From the NCBI GenBank assembly GCA_021399435.1, contig JAJTUP010000006.1, forward strand, positions 558,001-622,000: a DNA stretch of 64,000 nucleotides, given 5' to 3'. Under the pieces are notes generated by a model that made no database searches, had not been told where the DNA came from, and saw only the letters and a list, made by a program, of their open reading frames with translations. This document shows, piece by piece, positions 32,908-42,797 of this stretch (positions are counted from its first letter, which is position 1; each line of letters starts with the position of its first letter). This DNA comes from Diaporthe sp. PMI_573 (lineage: Eukaryota > Ascomycota > Sordariomycetes > Diaporthales > Diaporthaceae). Both the position numbers and the translations under genes were made by a program.

Positions 32908-35211
32908 ATGACGACGTTATGTCACTTCTGTAATCACGCTCTCAGCAGTGGTGTCCCAGAGGGCATACAACGCGTGCCGATCCACATTACTTTGCAGTCA
33001 TTCCTTGCAGCAGTTGATGAAGGGTGCTATGTCTGCCAGGGACTCTTCCTTCAAGCTCCAGACGAATGGAAGCAGGAGGTCCGGAGGCGCGTTCAGATAT
33101 ATCGATCATCAGCGGAAGAACGGCCGACTGCAGGAGACAGCCAGACTTGGGGATATTTGACACGGTACACGACATTCCGTTCCAAATCAAGGCTCGGAGT
33201 TGTGTCTCTCGATCTTTCACGGATCGTTCTGAATGCGTACGCATCGTTAAACCCATTAGAGAGACCCAAACACCCGGAACTGTTTGTATATCCTATCGCA
33301 GCCGAAGTCCACCTATGGAATCTCACTTCGCCCACGACAAACTCCGAGGAGACGTTCACAAAGATCAAAGCCTGGCTCGACAAGTGTGGAAAGACACATA
33401 TCAAATGTCGTCATCGGAGACACCAGGCAGATGTGGGATGGCAGCCGACACGCCTTGTCGAAGTTATACCAGAGCCTAGACCTAATGACCACGCAGACAA
33501 TATAAGGTGCCGGCTTATAGAGCTTAGGTCACTAAATACACGGCAGGATCTGGAATATATCACCTTAAGTCATCGCTGGCCACAAAATCTACAAGGATTC
33601 CAAAAGTTGACTGTGGACAACTTACCGCTATGGAAGGATAGTCTCCCTTTAGAGACACTAAGCCAGACCTTTCGCGATGCTTTCTTGGTTGCCTATAGGC
33701 TTGGGATATCCTATGTTTGGATCGATTCGTTGTGTATCATCCAGGATGGTGATGATTATACGGACTGGAGGAAGGAGGCGCCCTTGATGCACAAGGTGTA
33801 TTCGAATGCAGAGTTCAATATATGTGCAGCAAAGAACAACCAGGTCGAGCACTATAGGGGCTTATTTTCGTCGCGAGAGCCTCTCAGTCTCCAACCGCTG
33901 CAAGTCAAGTTTCCTAAGGTCGTTGACGATAAAGAGTATGACGATAGCGGACACTACCTCATTCGTAAGCAGCTCTTTGAGCTCGAGGAGGCATGGTCCG
34001 CGGGGATGGATGACTCCCCTCTGGCTTCCCGTGGGTGGGTGCTCCAGGAGCAGCTTTTATCCCGCGCAAACGTCCACTTTGGCGACCAAGAGGTTTTTTT
34101 CGAATGCCTGGAGATGAGAGCAAGCGAGTACATGGGATCAGATCAGGATTATGAGTGGTCCCCGCTTTCATCAGATGCTTTCTTTAAAGAACACCTCCCT
34201 ATCCGCGACGTTATCAAAGGAGGGCTAGTCACTTCAAGCGTGGGCAGATATTGTCGAGAATACGACTATCACGAGTATGTTGGACGGGCTTACGACGAGT
34301 ACAAGCCTTGGCATAACTTGTTGAAACAATACACAACACTCCAGCTAACAAAGTCTGACGACAGGCTTGTAGCATTATCAGGCGTGGCTCAGTATTTCAA
34401 GAAACTCTTCTCGCCTGACGATTACTACATCGCCGGGTTGTGGCGCAGCCGTCTCCCCACTGAGATGTTTTGGCAACTGACGAGGGAGTCACCAAGGGAG
34501 GACTGGGAGAAGCGAAAGAAAACACACCGTTACCTTACCTTTTCTTGGCTTTCTGTTAAGGGATCGGTCGAGAACGGAGCTGATCCGCATTGTTTTACCG
34601 AGTTCAATAGACCTTTGGCCGACTTGGAGCCTATAAAATATCGCTCGTCTCCGGAGGCAATGGATGCCGTTGGAGGTGAGGGACAACCCTTCGCGGACGA
34701 TATCTTTTCGTTGCCGTTAGCACCGACGGTTGAGATCAGGGTAACGGGCCTCCTGAGACCTGTCAGTCTCGTACCATTTGAATCCCCGTCTCCTGCTGAG
34801 CGGAAAAGGGCCCCAGGAATATCATACTCTGACGATCTTGAAGGACTAGTGCCGTTGTTAGATCCATTGGGAAAGCGACGACGCCTCGAACGCCGAGTCA
34901 CACTCGACTTTGAGATAAGTTCATCGGAAGTGACTGCTTTGAACATTTCAGGTCGGCTTTACCTCATACCCTTGGTTGGTATAGGGGTACCAGAGCAGTA
35001 TAATATGTTTTACCTTTTGCTTGAACTTGTAGAGACAAGTGACGGGGAAGAAATGGGAAGGTTTCGGCGGATCGGTGTCCACAGGCACGATAACCATAAG
35101 TCTGTAGACGCCTGGCTTGCAGAGTATATGCCGCCTGAGGATTCGTTCAGCAAATTGCCATGCTGGCGATATGATGAGCTTTCTAAGCTACATACAATTT
35201 TTGTTGTTTAG
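32908..35211 (+). CDS. HET-domain protein, intact
   Basis: Single exon of 767 residues from the ATG at 32908; the frame is open 21 codons further up, but the ATG gives the natural Cys-rich start. Residues 1-45 hold two Cys pairs (MTTLCHFCNHAL and GCYVCQGLF), a common N-terminal mark of this HET subgroup and possibly zinc-binding. The HET domain spans about 215-365: LEYITLSHRWPQN, the DAFLVAYRLGISYVWIDSLCIIQDG block, YSNAEFNICAA, then SPLASRGWVLQEQLLS. The rest is a long, variable C-terminal region with a possible beta-rich end. HET proteins drive cell death after fusion of unlike strains and may act in broader immunity. No lesions seen, unlike the HET gene at 11.8 kb. It lies 1 kb downstream of the 7TM gene on the same strand. 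Confidence 0.9.
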   Translation: MTTLCHFCNHALSSGVPEGIQRVPIHITLQSFLAAVDEGCYVCQGLFLQAPDEWKQEVRRRVQIYRSSAEERPTAGDSQTWGYLTRYTTFRSKSRLGVVSLDLSRIVLNAYASLNPLERPKHPELFVYPIAAEVHLWNLTSPTTNSEETFTKIKAWLDKCGKTHIKCRHRRHQADVGWQPTRLVEVIPEPRPNDHADNIRCRLIELRSLNTRQDLEYITLSHRWPQNLQGFQKLTVDNLPLWKDSLPLETLSQTFRDAFLVAYRLGISYVWIDSLCIIQDGDDYTDWRKEAPLMHKVYSNAEFNICAAKNNQVEHYRGLFSSREPLSLQPLQVKFPKVVDDKEYDDSGHYLIRKQLFELEEAWSAGMDDSPLASRGWVLQEQLLSRANVHFGDQEVFFECLEMRASEYMGSDQDYEWSPLSSDAFFKEHLPIRDVIKGGLVTSSVGRYCREYDYHEYVGRAYDEYKPWHNLLKQYTTLQLTKSDDRLVALSGVAQYFKKLFSPDDYYIAGLWRSRLPTEMFWQLTRESPREDWEKRKKTHRYLTFSWLSVKGSVENGADPHCFTEFNRPLADLEPIKYRSSPEAMDAVGGEGQPFADDIFSLPLAPTVEIRVTGLLRPVSLVPFESPSPAERKRAPGISYSDDLEGLVPLLDPLGKRRRLERRVTLDFEISSSEVTALNISGRLYLIPLVGIGVPEQYNMFYLLLELVETSDGEEMGRFRRIGVHRHDNHKSVDAWLAEYMPPEDSFSKLPCWRYDELSKLHTIFVV

Positions 35212-36315
35212 AGTAATGCATTAATGTCTGTGGTTTATCACAAACTTACAATTGGAAGGTTCAGAGATCACGTCCTACTGGTTTGTTGGAGTGTTATTGT
35301 GAGACAGTTCTTCCATTGTCACAGAACTGTGGTCTCCAGATTGCCTATAAAACAAGAGGGCCACTTAACTATGAATTGTTTAGAAATGAACCAGACAAAA
35401 CAGAAGTTGACACTAAATTGTGTGCATTGTTGATTGCTTGTAAAATAAGGGGCTTGGATGCTAGGGCACATATGTAGAATCTGCATACTCATAGCCATGC
35501 AAACTGCTGGACTGCGTTAGCACAGCTTTGAGGCAACAGACTACTGCAAACAGGCTTTTTTACCCAATATATCCAGGTACACAGTGATGCCATTCCGAAA
35601 ATTTTGGGCATGATCTCTGCTAGACAACCAACTGGGCTGACAGTTCCTAGCATTGCCCAGTGTCCATAGAGTGATCAAACCTGGAGTGCAGGTAGGCTAT
35701 TTTCTGAGGCAAGTTTCTTCAGGGGAGCATTGCAACCCAATGACCCAAGGATTTAGCACAATGCAATTCAAAGTCATATTAGGCCTTGGCTATTTGTTTT
35801 CCAAAAGCCACTGGCCTCACCACCGTGTGCAAGCCGCAAGCCAGAATCCACCAGGCCAACACACTTCGTTCAAGAGCAAGGGTTCAGCGAACAGAAAAAC
35901 CTATTGTCGAGAGCTAGAAATAGTACAATTGGTGCGTCATCGCCAAGTAGTCAAAATGGGTTGACTGTTGGACGCAGAACATCAATGGAAGGCACAATAG
36001 GTTGTGGCTACCCTGCTTCAATTGTCCATGAACCAATGGGAAGCTGGGATGGAGCTCTGAATAGAATCGAGACACCACAACTGCCAGCGCTGCCAGCGAC
36101 TCCCGTAATACTTAAAGCACTCGCGTTCTCTCCCAGACCTCAACTTCCTCCCTGATCTCTTTCGACTCCATCCGAATCGCACTTCACCTCAAGCGACCGA
36201 CAACCAGGTTGATTTTGATCCTGAGCAGACATCACCACTGTACTTTCCCACTCTTACCCTACCCTCATTCCATTGAAGACTACTTGAATTCCCCAAACCC
36301 AGTACACATTTCACG
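35212..36315. other. AT-richer intergenic region
   Basis: About 1.1 kb with visibly lower GC than the flanking genes at 35220-35950. Frames are short and unconvincing. It could be an old, mutated repeat, but no terminal repeats or protein remains are seen. Confidence 0.4.
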
Positions 36316-37983
36316 ATGGCCATCTCGAGGAAGAGATCTCCGTCCATGGACAGCACCCGGGCTGTTTGTGGCCGCCCCAGCCGCCGCGACTACATGTACC
36401 AGTCTGAGATGGAGTCTGAGGCCGAGTCTGAGGCCGAGTCCGAGCCTGAGTCCAATCCCATGGAGATGCCAACCCGCTTCGGAACCATAGCCTGCAACGG
36501 CGGTTCTTTCTATTCTTCACCTAACAGTTCCGTCGTTTCTTTGGCTGCCAGTGATCGAGCTGATTGCGGCCATGACGACAAGCCCGAGTTGACCTTCGAG
36601 AACCTGTCGAGGCGCTTCGGAAAGCAGCGCCGTTCTTCTCGCACCTCTATCGCCGCCAGCACCTCCGGTAGCAACAATGGCAAGCCCGATCTCAACATCA
36701 TGGACCTGCCGACTGAATTGCACCTCGACATTGTCGACATCTGCTTCATGCTCAATGGCTACGGCGATGACCACAAGGGAAGCAGGGACAAGAAATACAT
36801 CGGGGGCGCCGTTCGGGACCTGACCCTCGTCAACCAGTACTTTCGCGAGCTCACTGCGCCGTACCTCTTCAAGAGCATTTGCATCAATGACAACACAGAG
36901 GCAACTCTGAAGGATCTTCTCAAGGATAGCATTCAGGACATAATCACCAGTCCCCGCACGCATCAGTGGCTGCCCAAGATCCAAAAGTTCACCATTTCCC
37001 TCACCCGAACCCCCCAGCCGAACCATCAGTATGTCGAGGAGGATCTGATCCTGGTCTTAGACCTGATCCGCCCCAAGACCCAGCGCTTCGTCATCGAGAA
37101 GCAAAGTACCCAGTGGCAGCTCCTGTGCCTCGTTGAGAACGTCTGGCGCAAGTGGGCGCAGAGCGGGTTCCCACACCGCATCTACAACACCAAGCAGCTC
37201 GAGATCTCAGCGCCGTTCGGCCACAATTGGGACTTCCAGTTTCTCGCCAAACCCTACGTCAACATCGAGCGCATGTGGCTCGACTACAACTGCGACCTCC
37301 TGGAGCCAGCCACGCTCAACCTGGGCCATCTCGCGAACCTCGAGTACCTCATGATCCGCTCGTTCCCGGCCCGCTTCCTCAACGACGCGTCCGACCTCGC
37401 CAGCTTCTACGGCTGGAACGAGCCCGCCCATGAGATATCCAGGCTCTTTGCGCTGGCTTGCAACCTCCCGCAGCTGAAGCACCTTGCGATGGTCGGCCTC
37501 CTCAACGGACCCATTGCGGACGTCGCCGCGCGGCTCGCGCCCATGCGCTCCCTCGAGCAGCTCGACATCACAGACCAGCAGGCCGTCGACGAGCGACAGA
37601 TCATGGACGCCCGCACCGGCGCGCACCGCGACGACGCGACCGACTGGGCCATCGCCCACAGCCGCCTGATCCACAAGCACCCTTCTAACGTCGGCCGCGC
37701 CGACGCCGCCGTGACCTTCTTCAAGACTATACCCAGCCTCAAGCGCATCTGCTTCGTCCGCGATCAGGTCGGCATGGTATTTCACGCCATCCGGGGCAAC
37801 GACAAGCGGCTTTTGCGAGTCTATGCTCACGATACCATCACCGCCCCGCGCCGCTACCTCAAGTATCAGAGCCCCAAGGCCTGGCTGTGCGGGTTTCCCA
37901 ACGTCCTGGGGTACGAGCTGTTCGACGGCAGGGAGGAGTCCTATCTCGACACGATCCGGTCTGACGCCGCGTTCTGGCTGTAG
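36316..37983 (+). CDS. F-box-like domain protein
   Basis: Single exon, 555 residues, ATG in good context (ACGATGG). The N-terminal 125 residues are disordered and include a Glu/Ser repeat (ESEAESEAESEPES). An F-box-like segment follows at about 128-195: MDLPTELHLDIVDICFML, then a Lys/Asp insertion, then LTLVNQYFRELTAPYLFKSI. The long C-terminal part has leucine-rich-repeat-like periodicity (LGHLANLEYLMIRSF, LPQLKHLAMVGLL, MRSLEQLDITDQ, IPSLKRICFVRD). This is the usual plan of fungal F-box/LRR-like proteins, which would bind Skp1 in an SCF ubiquitin ligase and recruit a substrate through the C-terminal half. The insertion within the F-box makes Skp1 binding less certain. Substrate unknown. Confidence 0.75.
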   Translation: MAISRKRSPSMDSTRAVCGRPSRRDYMYQSEMESEAESEAESEPESNPMEMPTRFGTIACNGGSFYSSPNSSVVSLAASDRADCGHDDKPELTFENLSRRFGKQRRSSRTSIAASTSGSNNGKPDLNIMDLPTELHLDIVDICFMLNGYGDDHKGSRDKKYIGGAVRDLTLVNQYFRELTAPYLFKSICINDNTEATLKDLLKDSIQDIITSPRTHQWLPKIQKFTISLTRTPQPNHQYVEEDLILVLDLIRPKTQRFVIEKQSTQWQLLCLVENVWRKWAQSGFPHRIYNTKQLEISAPFGHNWDFQFLAKPYVNIERMWLDYNCDLLEPATLNLGHLANLEYLMIRSFPARFLNDASDLASFYGWNEPAHEISRLFALACNLPQLKHLAMVGLLNGPIADVAARLAPMRSLEQLDITDQQAVDERQIMDARTGAHRDDATDWAIAHSRLIHKHPSNVGRADAAVTFFKTIPSLKRICFVRDQVGMVFHAIRGNDKRLLRVYAHDTITAPRRYLKYQSPKAWLCGFPNVLGYELFDGREESYLDTIRSDAAFWL

Positions 37984-38699
37984 ACGGGTTGCGGTCCTTT
38001 GGCGTGGGGGTTTGGCAGGGAAGATGTTACAGTGGTAGGAAATAAGCCACTACGGATGGATACGAAACAGGCACTTAGAGGGTCAAAGGAATATCTCAGG
38101 TGCTTTCCATGACGAGGAACGATATTGCTGCAGCGCTGTCGACGCTCAGTGTCACTTGATGGAGAAAAGCTTACTGATGGCATGTGATTCTCAAGGCCTG
38201 GGCTGGATAGTCTTAGCCACGCTCTTTATTGTGAGGCGACATATGGAACCAAAAAGAACTCAGAGCAGTTCAAATGAAGTCCTGGTAGGCAGTTCAATAA
38301 AGTTCTCATACTGATTCGTATGCCGAGATGCCATTGCAAGTGAATACAAAAAGTTGGAGCGCACTGCTCCATGCTAGAACACATCTCGGTTGCGGATCTC
38401 GTTCGCCGAAGGCACGGGAGCGAGAGATTGAAGCCACAGGCAAAAAACACAGGCAGACATGTCAAGTTTTCCCGTTGGATGCTCCAAAAGTTGTGAATTT
38501 CGGTTTTGTTTGTGACGTTCAGCACAAAGTCCTGTCTATCCTTCTTTGCTGCAAGACATGCATGCCATGGTGGTACCTGCTGAGGTCCCGTGGGTCCCGC
38601 ATCCTCCATTCTGCTCGAAACATCGGCAGAGAGCAATCTCAACGTAAAAAGTCCATCGCAGGCGGGACATTATGCCTGGTAGACACAAAAGTGCCATTT
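37984..38699. other. Convergent intergenic region
   Basis: About 700 bp between the 3' ends of the F-box-like gene (+) and the WW/glycine-zipper gene (-). Nothing recognised. Confidence 0.5.
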
Positions 38700-38741
38700 G
38701 ACACCACGGGTTTAGTCTTCGACACCACGAGTTTAGTCTTC
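38700..38741. repeat. 21-bp tandem duplication at the 3' end of a gene
   Basis: Two head-to-tail copies of GACACCACGRGTTTAGTCTTC (R = G or A), differing at one base. The second copy contains the stop codon (38733-38735) and last codons of the minus-strand gene; the first copy lies just past the stop. Confidence 0.85.
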
Positions 38742-39931
38742 GTAGACCTCCTCGTAGGACTCCTCATACTCCTGCCTGGCCTCCTCTGCCTCCTCCCAGT
38801 CGCTGTGGTCACCACTCTCGTGCGCCTCAGCGAGCTTGTCCTCGTACTCGGCACGGGCATCCTGCACGTCCTCGCGATCGCTCGAGGAGACGCTGTCTCC
38901 ATCATTGTCGGTAGGCGGCAGGACCGCAGGGGGCTGGTCATCGTAGCCACCCTGGTCGTAGTTCTGGGGAGGTGGGGCTGAGCGGTGCTCGTCATCGTCG
39001 CTATCGTCTGTTGTACATGTATTAGCATCGGGCATTCTGAGAGGGTTTAGTAATGGGTCACATACTCAGAGCATCAGCAATCAGAGCGCCACCGATAGCT
39101 CCGACGGCCAGACCACCTGCAGCACCGAGCATCATGTTTCGCGTGCTGTTGTCCTTCTCCTTCTTCTGCTCCGATGGGTAGCCCTCCTGGCCGCGGTAGT
39201 CCTGGCCGTAGGGAGCGCCAGGGGGAGCGCCAGGGGGAGCGCCGTAGCCCTGGGGAGGAGGCGAGGCGTATCCGTGGTCGGGAGGAGGTGAGGCGTAGGC
39301 CGCGGCGGCACCAACACCAGCACCGGCAGCGGCGGCTCCATAGGGGGCGGAGCCGCCGTAGCCAGAGTCCATACCTCGGGTACCCGAATGGTCGCCGTAC
39401 GCAGGCTGAGGCGGAATGTGGATGGGGGCCTCCCACAGGGAGCGACCGCTCGTCTCGGCGAAGTACCATCGCTGCTGCTGCTCAGACCAGACTGGAACCC
39501 ACTGGCTGGGCACGGGAGCGCGGTCGGAAGATCCATAGCTGCTGGTGGCAGGGGGCGCGGGGGGCCGCTCGCCATACGGGGACGGGCTGCCGTACTGCTG
39601 AGGTGGTTGTCCGTAGCCCTGGGGCGGCTGTCCGTAGGATCCGTAGGGCTGCTGCGGTGGTGGCTGGCCGTAGGGCTGTCCACCGTATGGGCTCTGCGAA
39701 GGGGGAGGGTATTGGCCACCATACTGTTGGCCCTGAGGAGGGTATCCTGCAAGCATGTGTGGTCAGCCTCGAGTCATGAAGGAGGGCGTATAACTGGCCT
39801 GTTAATGGCTGGGGAGCGGGAAGCTTGTACTGACCTTGGCCGGGATACTGCTGGCTTGGGTCCATAGCACGATCCTTGTCCTTGGTAGTCAGGCCCTCAA
39901 AATCGGAGGCCAGTTTCTTGAAGAAAGACAT
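38733..39931 (-). CDS. WW-like and glycine-zipper protein with acidic C-terminus
   Basis: Three exons on the minus strand: 39931-39835, 39746-39066 and 39007-38733; introns of 88 and 58 bp; 350 residues. Residues 1-32 are a short helix-like start (MSFFKKLASDFEGLTTKDKD). Next is a Pro/Tyr/Gln/Gly repeat region (YGQPPQ-type units). A WW-like module at about 105-135 reads WVPVWSEQQQRWYFAETSGR and ends in SLWEAP. Gly/Ala/Pro/Tyr-rich linkers follow. A glycine-zipper hydrophobic segment lies at about 235-258 (MLGAAGGLAVGAIGGALIA). The third exon encodes a strongly acidic tail rich in Asp, Glu and Tyr. The N- and C-terminal splices both restore phase and composition (ALN-DSDDDEH). Related fungal proteins are often labelled glycine-rich or WW-domain proteins without a tested role. 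The glycine zipper suggests membrane association or oligomerisation (inference). Confidence 0.8.
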
Positions 39932-42797
39932 GGTTGTTGTTGTGGTCGAATTGGTACCGGTATGGCGGGATGGTGGGGTCGTGTGATGTTGATGGTGGGG
40001 GTTTGGGTGCAGAGGGGAGAGGCAAAAGAGAGCTTGAGCTTGAGCTGTGTAAGACGAGACGTGGTCAGTATTGCAACAGCAGCAGTAACAGTGGCAGCGA
40101 GAGCTTCTTTCTGTCAGGGACGGCGGATGCTTTTAAAGGTCGACGGCCCCTCGCGGTGATAGGCTGGCGCGTATTAGACACAATCGTGCATTGACCACGC
40201 GGCTGGGGAGGCCTCATGTGTCAATGTGTCAAGGTGTCAAGCTGGGCAGTATGTGACTGACTGGTGGTGGTGACTGCTTGCTTGGTGGCAGCTTCGGAGC
40301 CATCCTGTATTGTCCGTACCTGCTCCGTAGGCGACGGTCATGACATGCCCCGTTCCCCGAGGTGAGGGAAATACAGAGTGGGGCCAGATGGCAATCTCGA
40401 GACTGGATGGGGCGGTGGGTGGGTGGTGGATGAGCTGTTTGTGCATGTGCCAAGAGACACTGTGGGCGTTAGAAATGACGAGAAACGCACTTCAATTCAC
40501 ACACACTGGGCTGTGTTCACCGTCTGCGATGGCCCTGTTGACGCCGTTGACGGCAGGTGTGGGAAGCTGCAGCTCTTGGGCCAAAGCTGCGCATCGGCGA
40601 CCTGCATGCAATGCACGTTGCTGCTCACTGAACACTGCCACACTGCCACAATCAGTCACAGCACACCATGTCGGCTCTGCCCCAGAGATTCAGAATCAGA
40701 AACATGCAGGGGTAGCACAGCACAATGCACAGGCCGCAGTTTGCGACAACCTGAAGCGCTTCCAAGGGTGGCTCATTCGCATGCCGCAACATGCAAGCAC
40801 CGCCGTCCGAAGGGGAAGTGAAGAGAAGCGAAGACAAGACAAGCACAGTGTTGATCGTAATCCACGGACTTTCAGGGACAGGAAAGAGGACAGCGTACTC
40901 CCTTACACAGCCTCAAACCGGAAATAACGAAGGGACGAACCGACCTGGATCGCAGCTGCTGTATTATACACGCAATAGTGCTGTCGATGCACGCACGTAC
41001 TGTTACACGCAAGAAGCTCCCAGGCTCCCAGGCTCCCCACAAAGAAATGGCAAATGCCGAAAGGGGAAAGGAATATATCGCCATCTCGACACGATAACCT
41101 CCTCTCCGCACCGCACTTCTTCCTCCTGCAGTCCTAAAAAGTCAGCAATTACCAGTATCAAGCGTCTTGCACTACAAGACAGCAATAAGAATCATTACCA
41201 GCAGACGATATTGCCCTCGAGACATACAGCCCTTCCCACAAGCCCGGTTCACCCACAACACACTTGTCTCTTGGCACACCGTCGTATATGCTGCGCCATG
41301 GCGGACGAATACATTTCCCTCGAGGACTTTTTCGATAGTCCCGACGAGATGTGGGGTCCCACCTCCTGACCTTGAACTGGAAATGAACTGAAATGAAATA
41401 CTGAGGACTTGACGACAGAGCTCGCAAGATGCAATCTCCGCCGCCAGTCTACACGCCCCTGGAGCATGAGTGCCCGATACCGTACACCCCGACGGCTCCG
41501 ATGAGCACTAGCCGTGACCCTCCTCCATAGGCTGGAGGACGCACGCAAGAGCAGCCACGTCCACAGCGGGTACAGCTCCCAGCGGCAAAAGACCTGGCCA
41601 GACGCACGGCGCGGCACGGCATGGCATAGACACAGGACCAGAAGACTGATGGCTGTGTGCAGATGACCATCCCTCCATCCATAAGACAGCACCAGCAGAC
41701 ACATCCCACGAGACAGTAGGTGGCAGATCCCACTTGGCGATCTAAGCCACTGCAAAAGGAGACTGATCGAGCACACAGGCACGTGAGGCCGGATTGGTGC
41801 CGCAAATGCACTTACAAGATTGAAGCATGCTGCTATCTCTGGTGCACATCATGCTGAACTGGGGGGTATCAAGAACGGTTGGACAGGCCTAGGAGATCGA
41901 AGACAGAATGATATTCAACATCGGCGGGAATGGGAGGAAGATGATGACCGCGGACTGAGTGACACCTAAGTAAAGCAATCCTGGCAGCAGATTCTTTTCA
42001 GAGATGGGCATCTTCACATTGGCGAGAGACCGACCTTTGTGTGCTGTGATCCTTTGGCCAGCCTGCTGCCGTTGGTGTTGAGATCGCTGTGTTATGCTCG
42101 AGAAAGCCACCATGACGGTCTCGGGTCAGCATTCCTGACACTGACGACAGAAGAAGTGAGGTCTCTCAGCCTGCTTCTAAATCCAGCGAGTCGTAGGGCC
42201 CCAATCCGCTAGCCCGGTCTCGGCGAATTTGGCTACGAACACCTATAATGATGTGTCCTACTGCAATATCCAGACACCACCTGCAGGGAGGATGGATCGG
42301 CGTTCTCCAAAGGCGGGCTCGATGCTCCCCCCCAGGGGGTGGTAGTGGGCCAGGCCGGCCCCAGGCGGGGGAGACCCTGAATCACAAGCGAGGTCCTCCA
42401 GCCAGACGACAGACCGCCCGCACCTGCGACGAGCGCTGCCCCTCTGCCCCTCTGGCCCCTTGGGCCCCTCATCAGGCCCCGACCCCTCATCGCGCCTCAC
42501 ATCCTAAGCTGACAGCTGACGGGGAGCACCTTGAAGGAGCCTAGCGCTCGCTGGCTCAGCGCCAGCACCAACACTCAGCCCGCCGCGACGAAACATCAGC
42601 TCTTCTTCCAGACGTGCCGCAAGCCGAACCCAACCTACCAAACCTTACGTGCGACCTTACTTTACACCCTCCGTCTCCATTGACTTCCCCTAGGACTCCG
42701 ACCACGTCCTCTTTCCATCACAGCCGTTAGCCCATTGCCGAGCATCGACACTCGTGCACCTCGTGCCCTTCCCATCTTCAAACCATCAACCCCATAC
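39932..42797. other. 2.9 kb divergent intergenic region
   Basis: Lies between the starts of the WW/glycine-zipper gene (-) and the metacaspase gene (+), so it contains both promoters. Frames up to about 195 codons exist but have no domain or consistent coding composition. The only short frame of note is the 23-codon one at 41298. CT/AC-rich leader-like sequence precedes the metacaspase. Confidence 0.5.
41298..41369 (+). other. Short acidic ORF, 23 codons
   Basis: ATG in good context (GCCATGG) opens a 23-codon frame rich in Asp, Glu and aromatic residues (EYISLEDFFDSPDEMW). No homology recognised. It could be a uORF, a microprotein or chance. Confidence 0.2.

Noticed and set aside
37207..37830. 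207-codon minus-strand frame within the F-box-like gene
   Set aside because: Antisense shadow with repeated Val/Glu/Gly composition and no motif.
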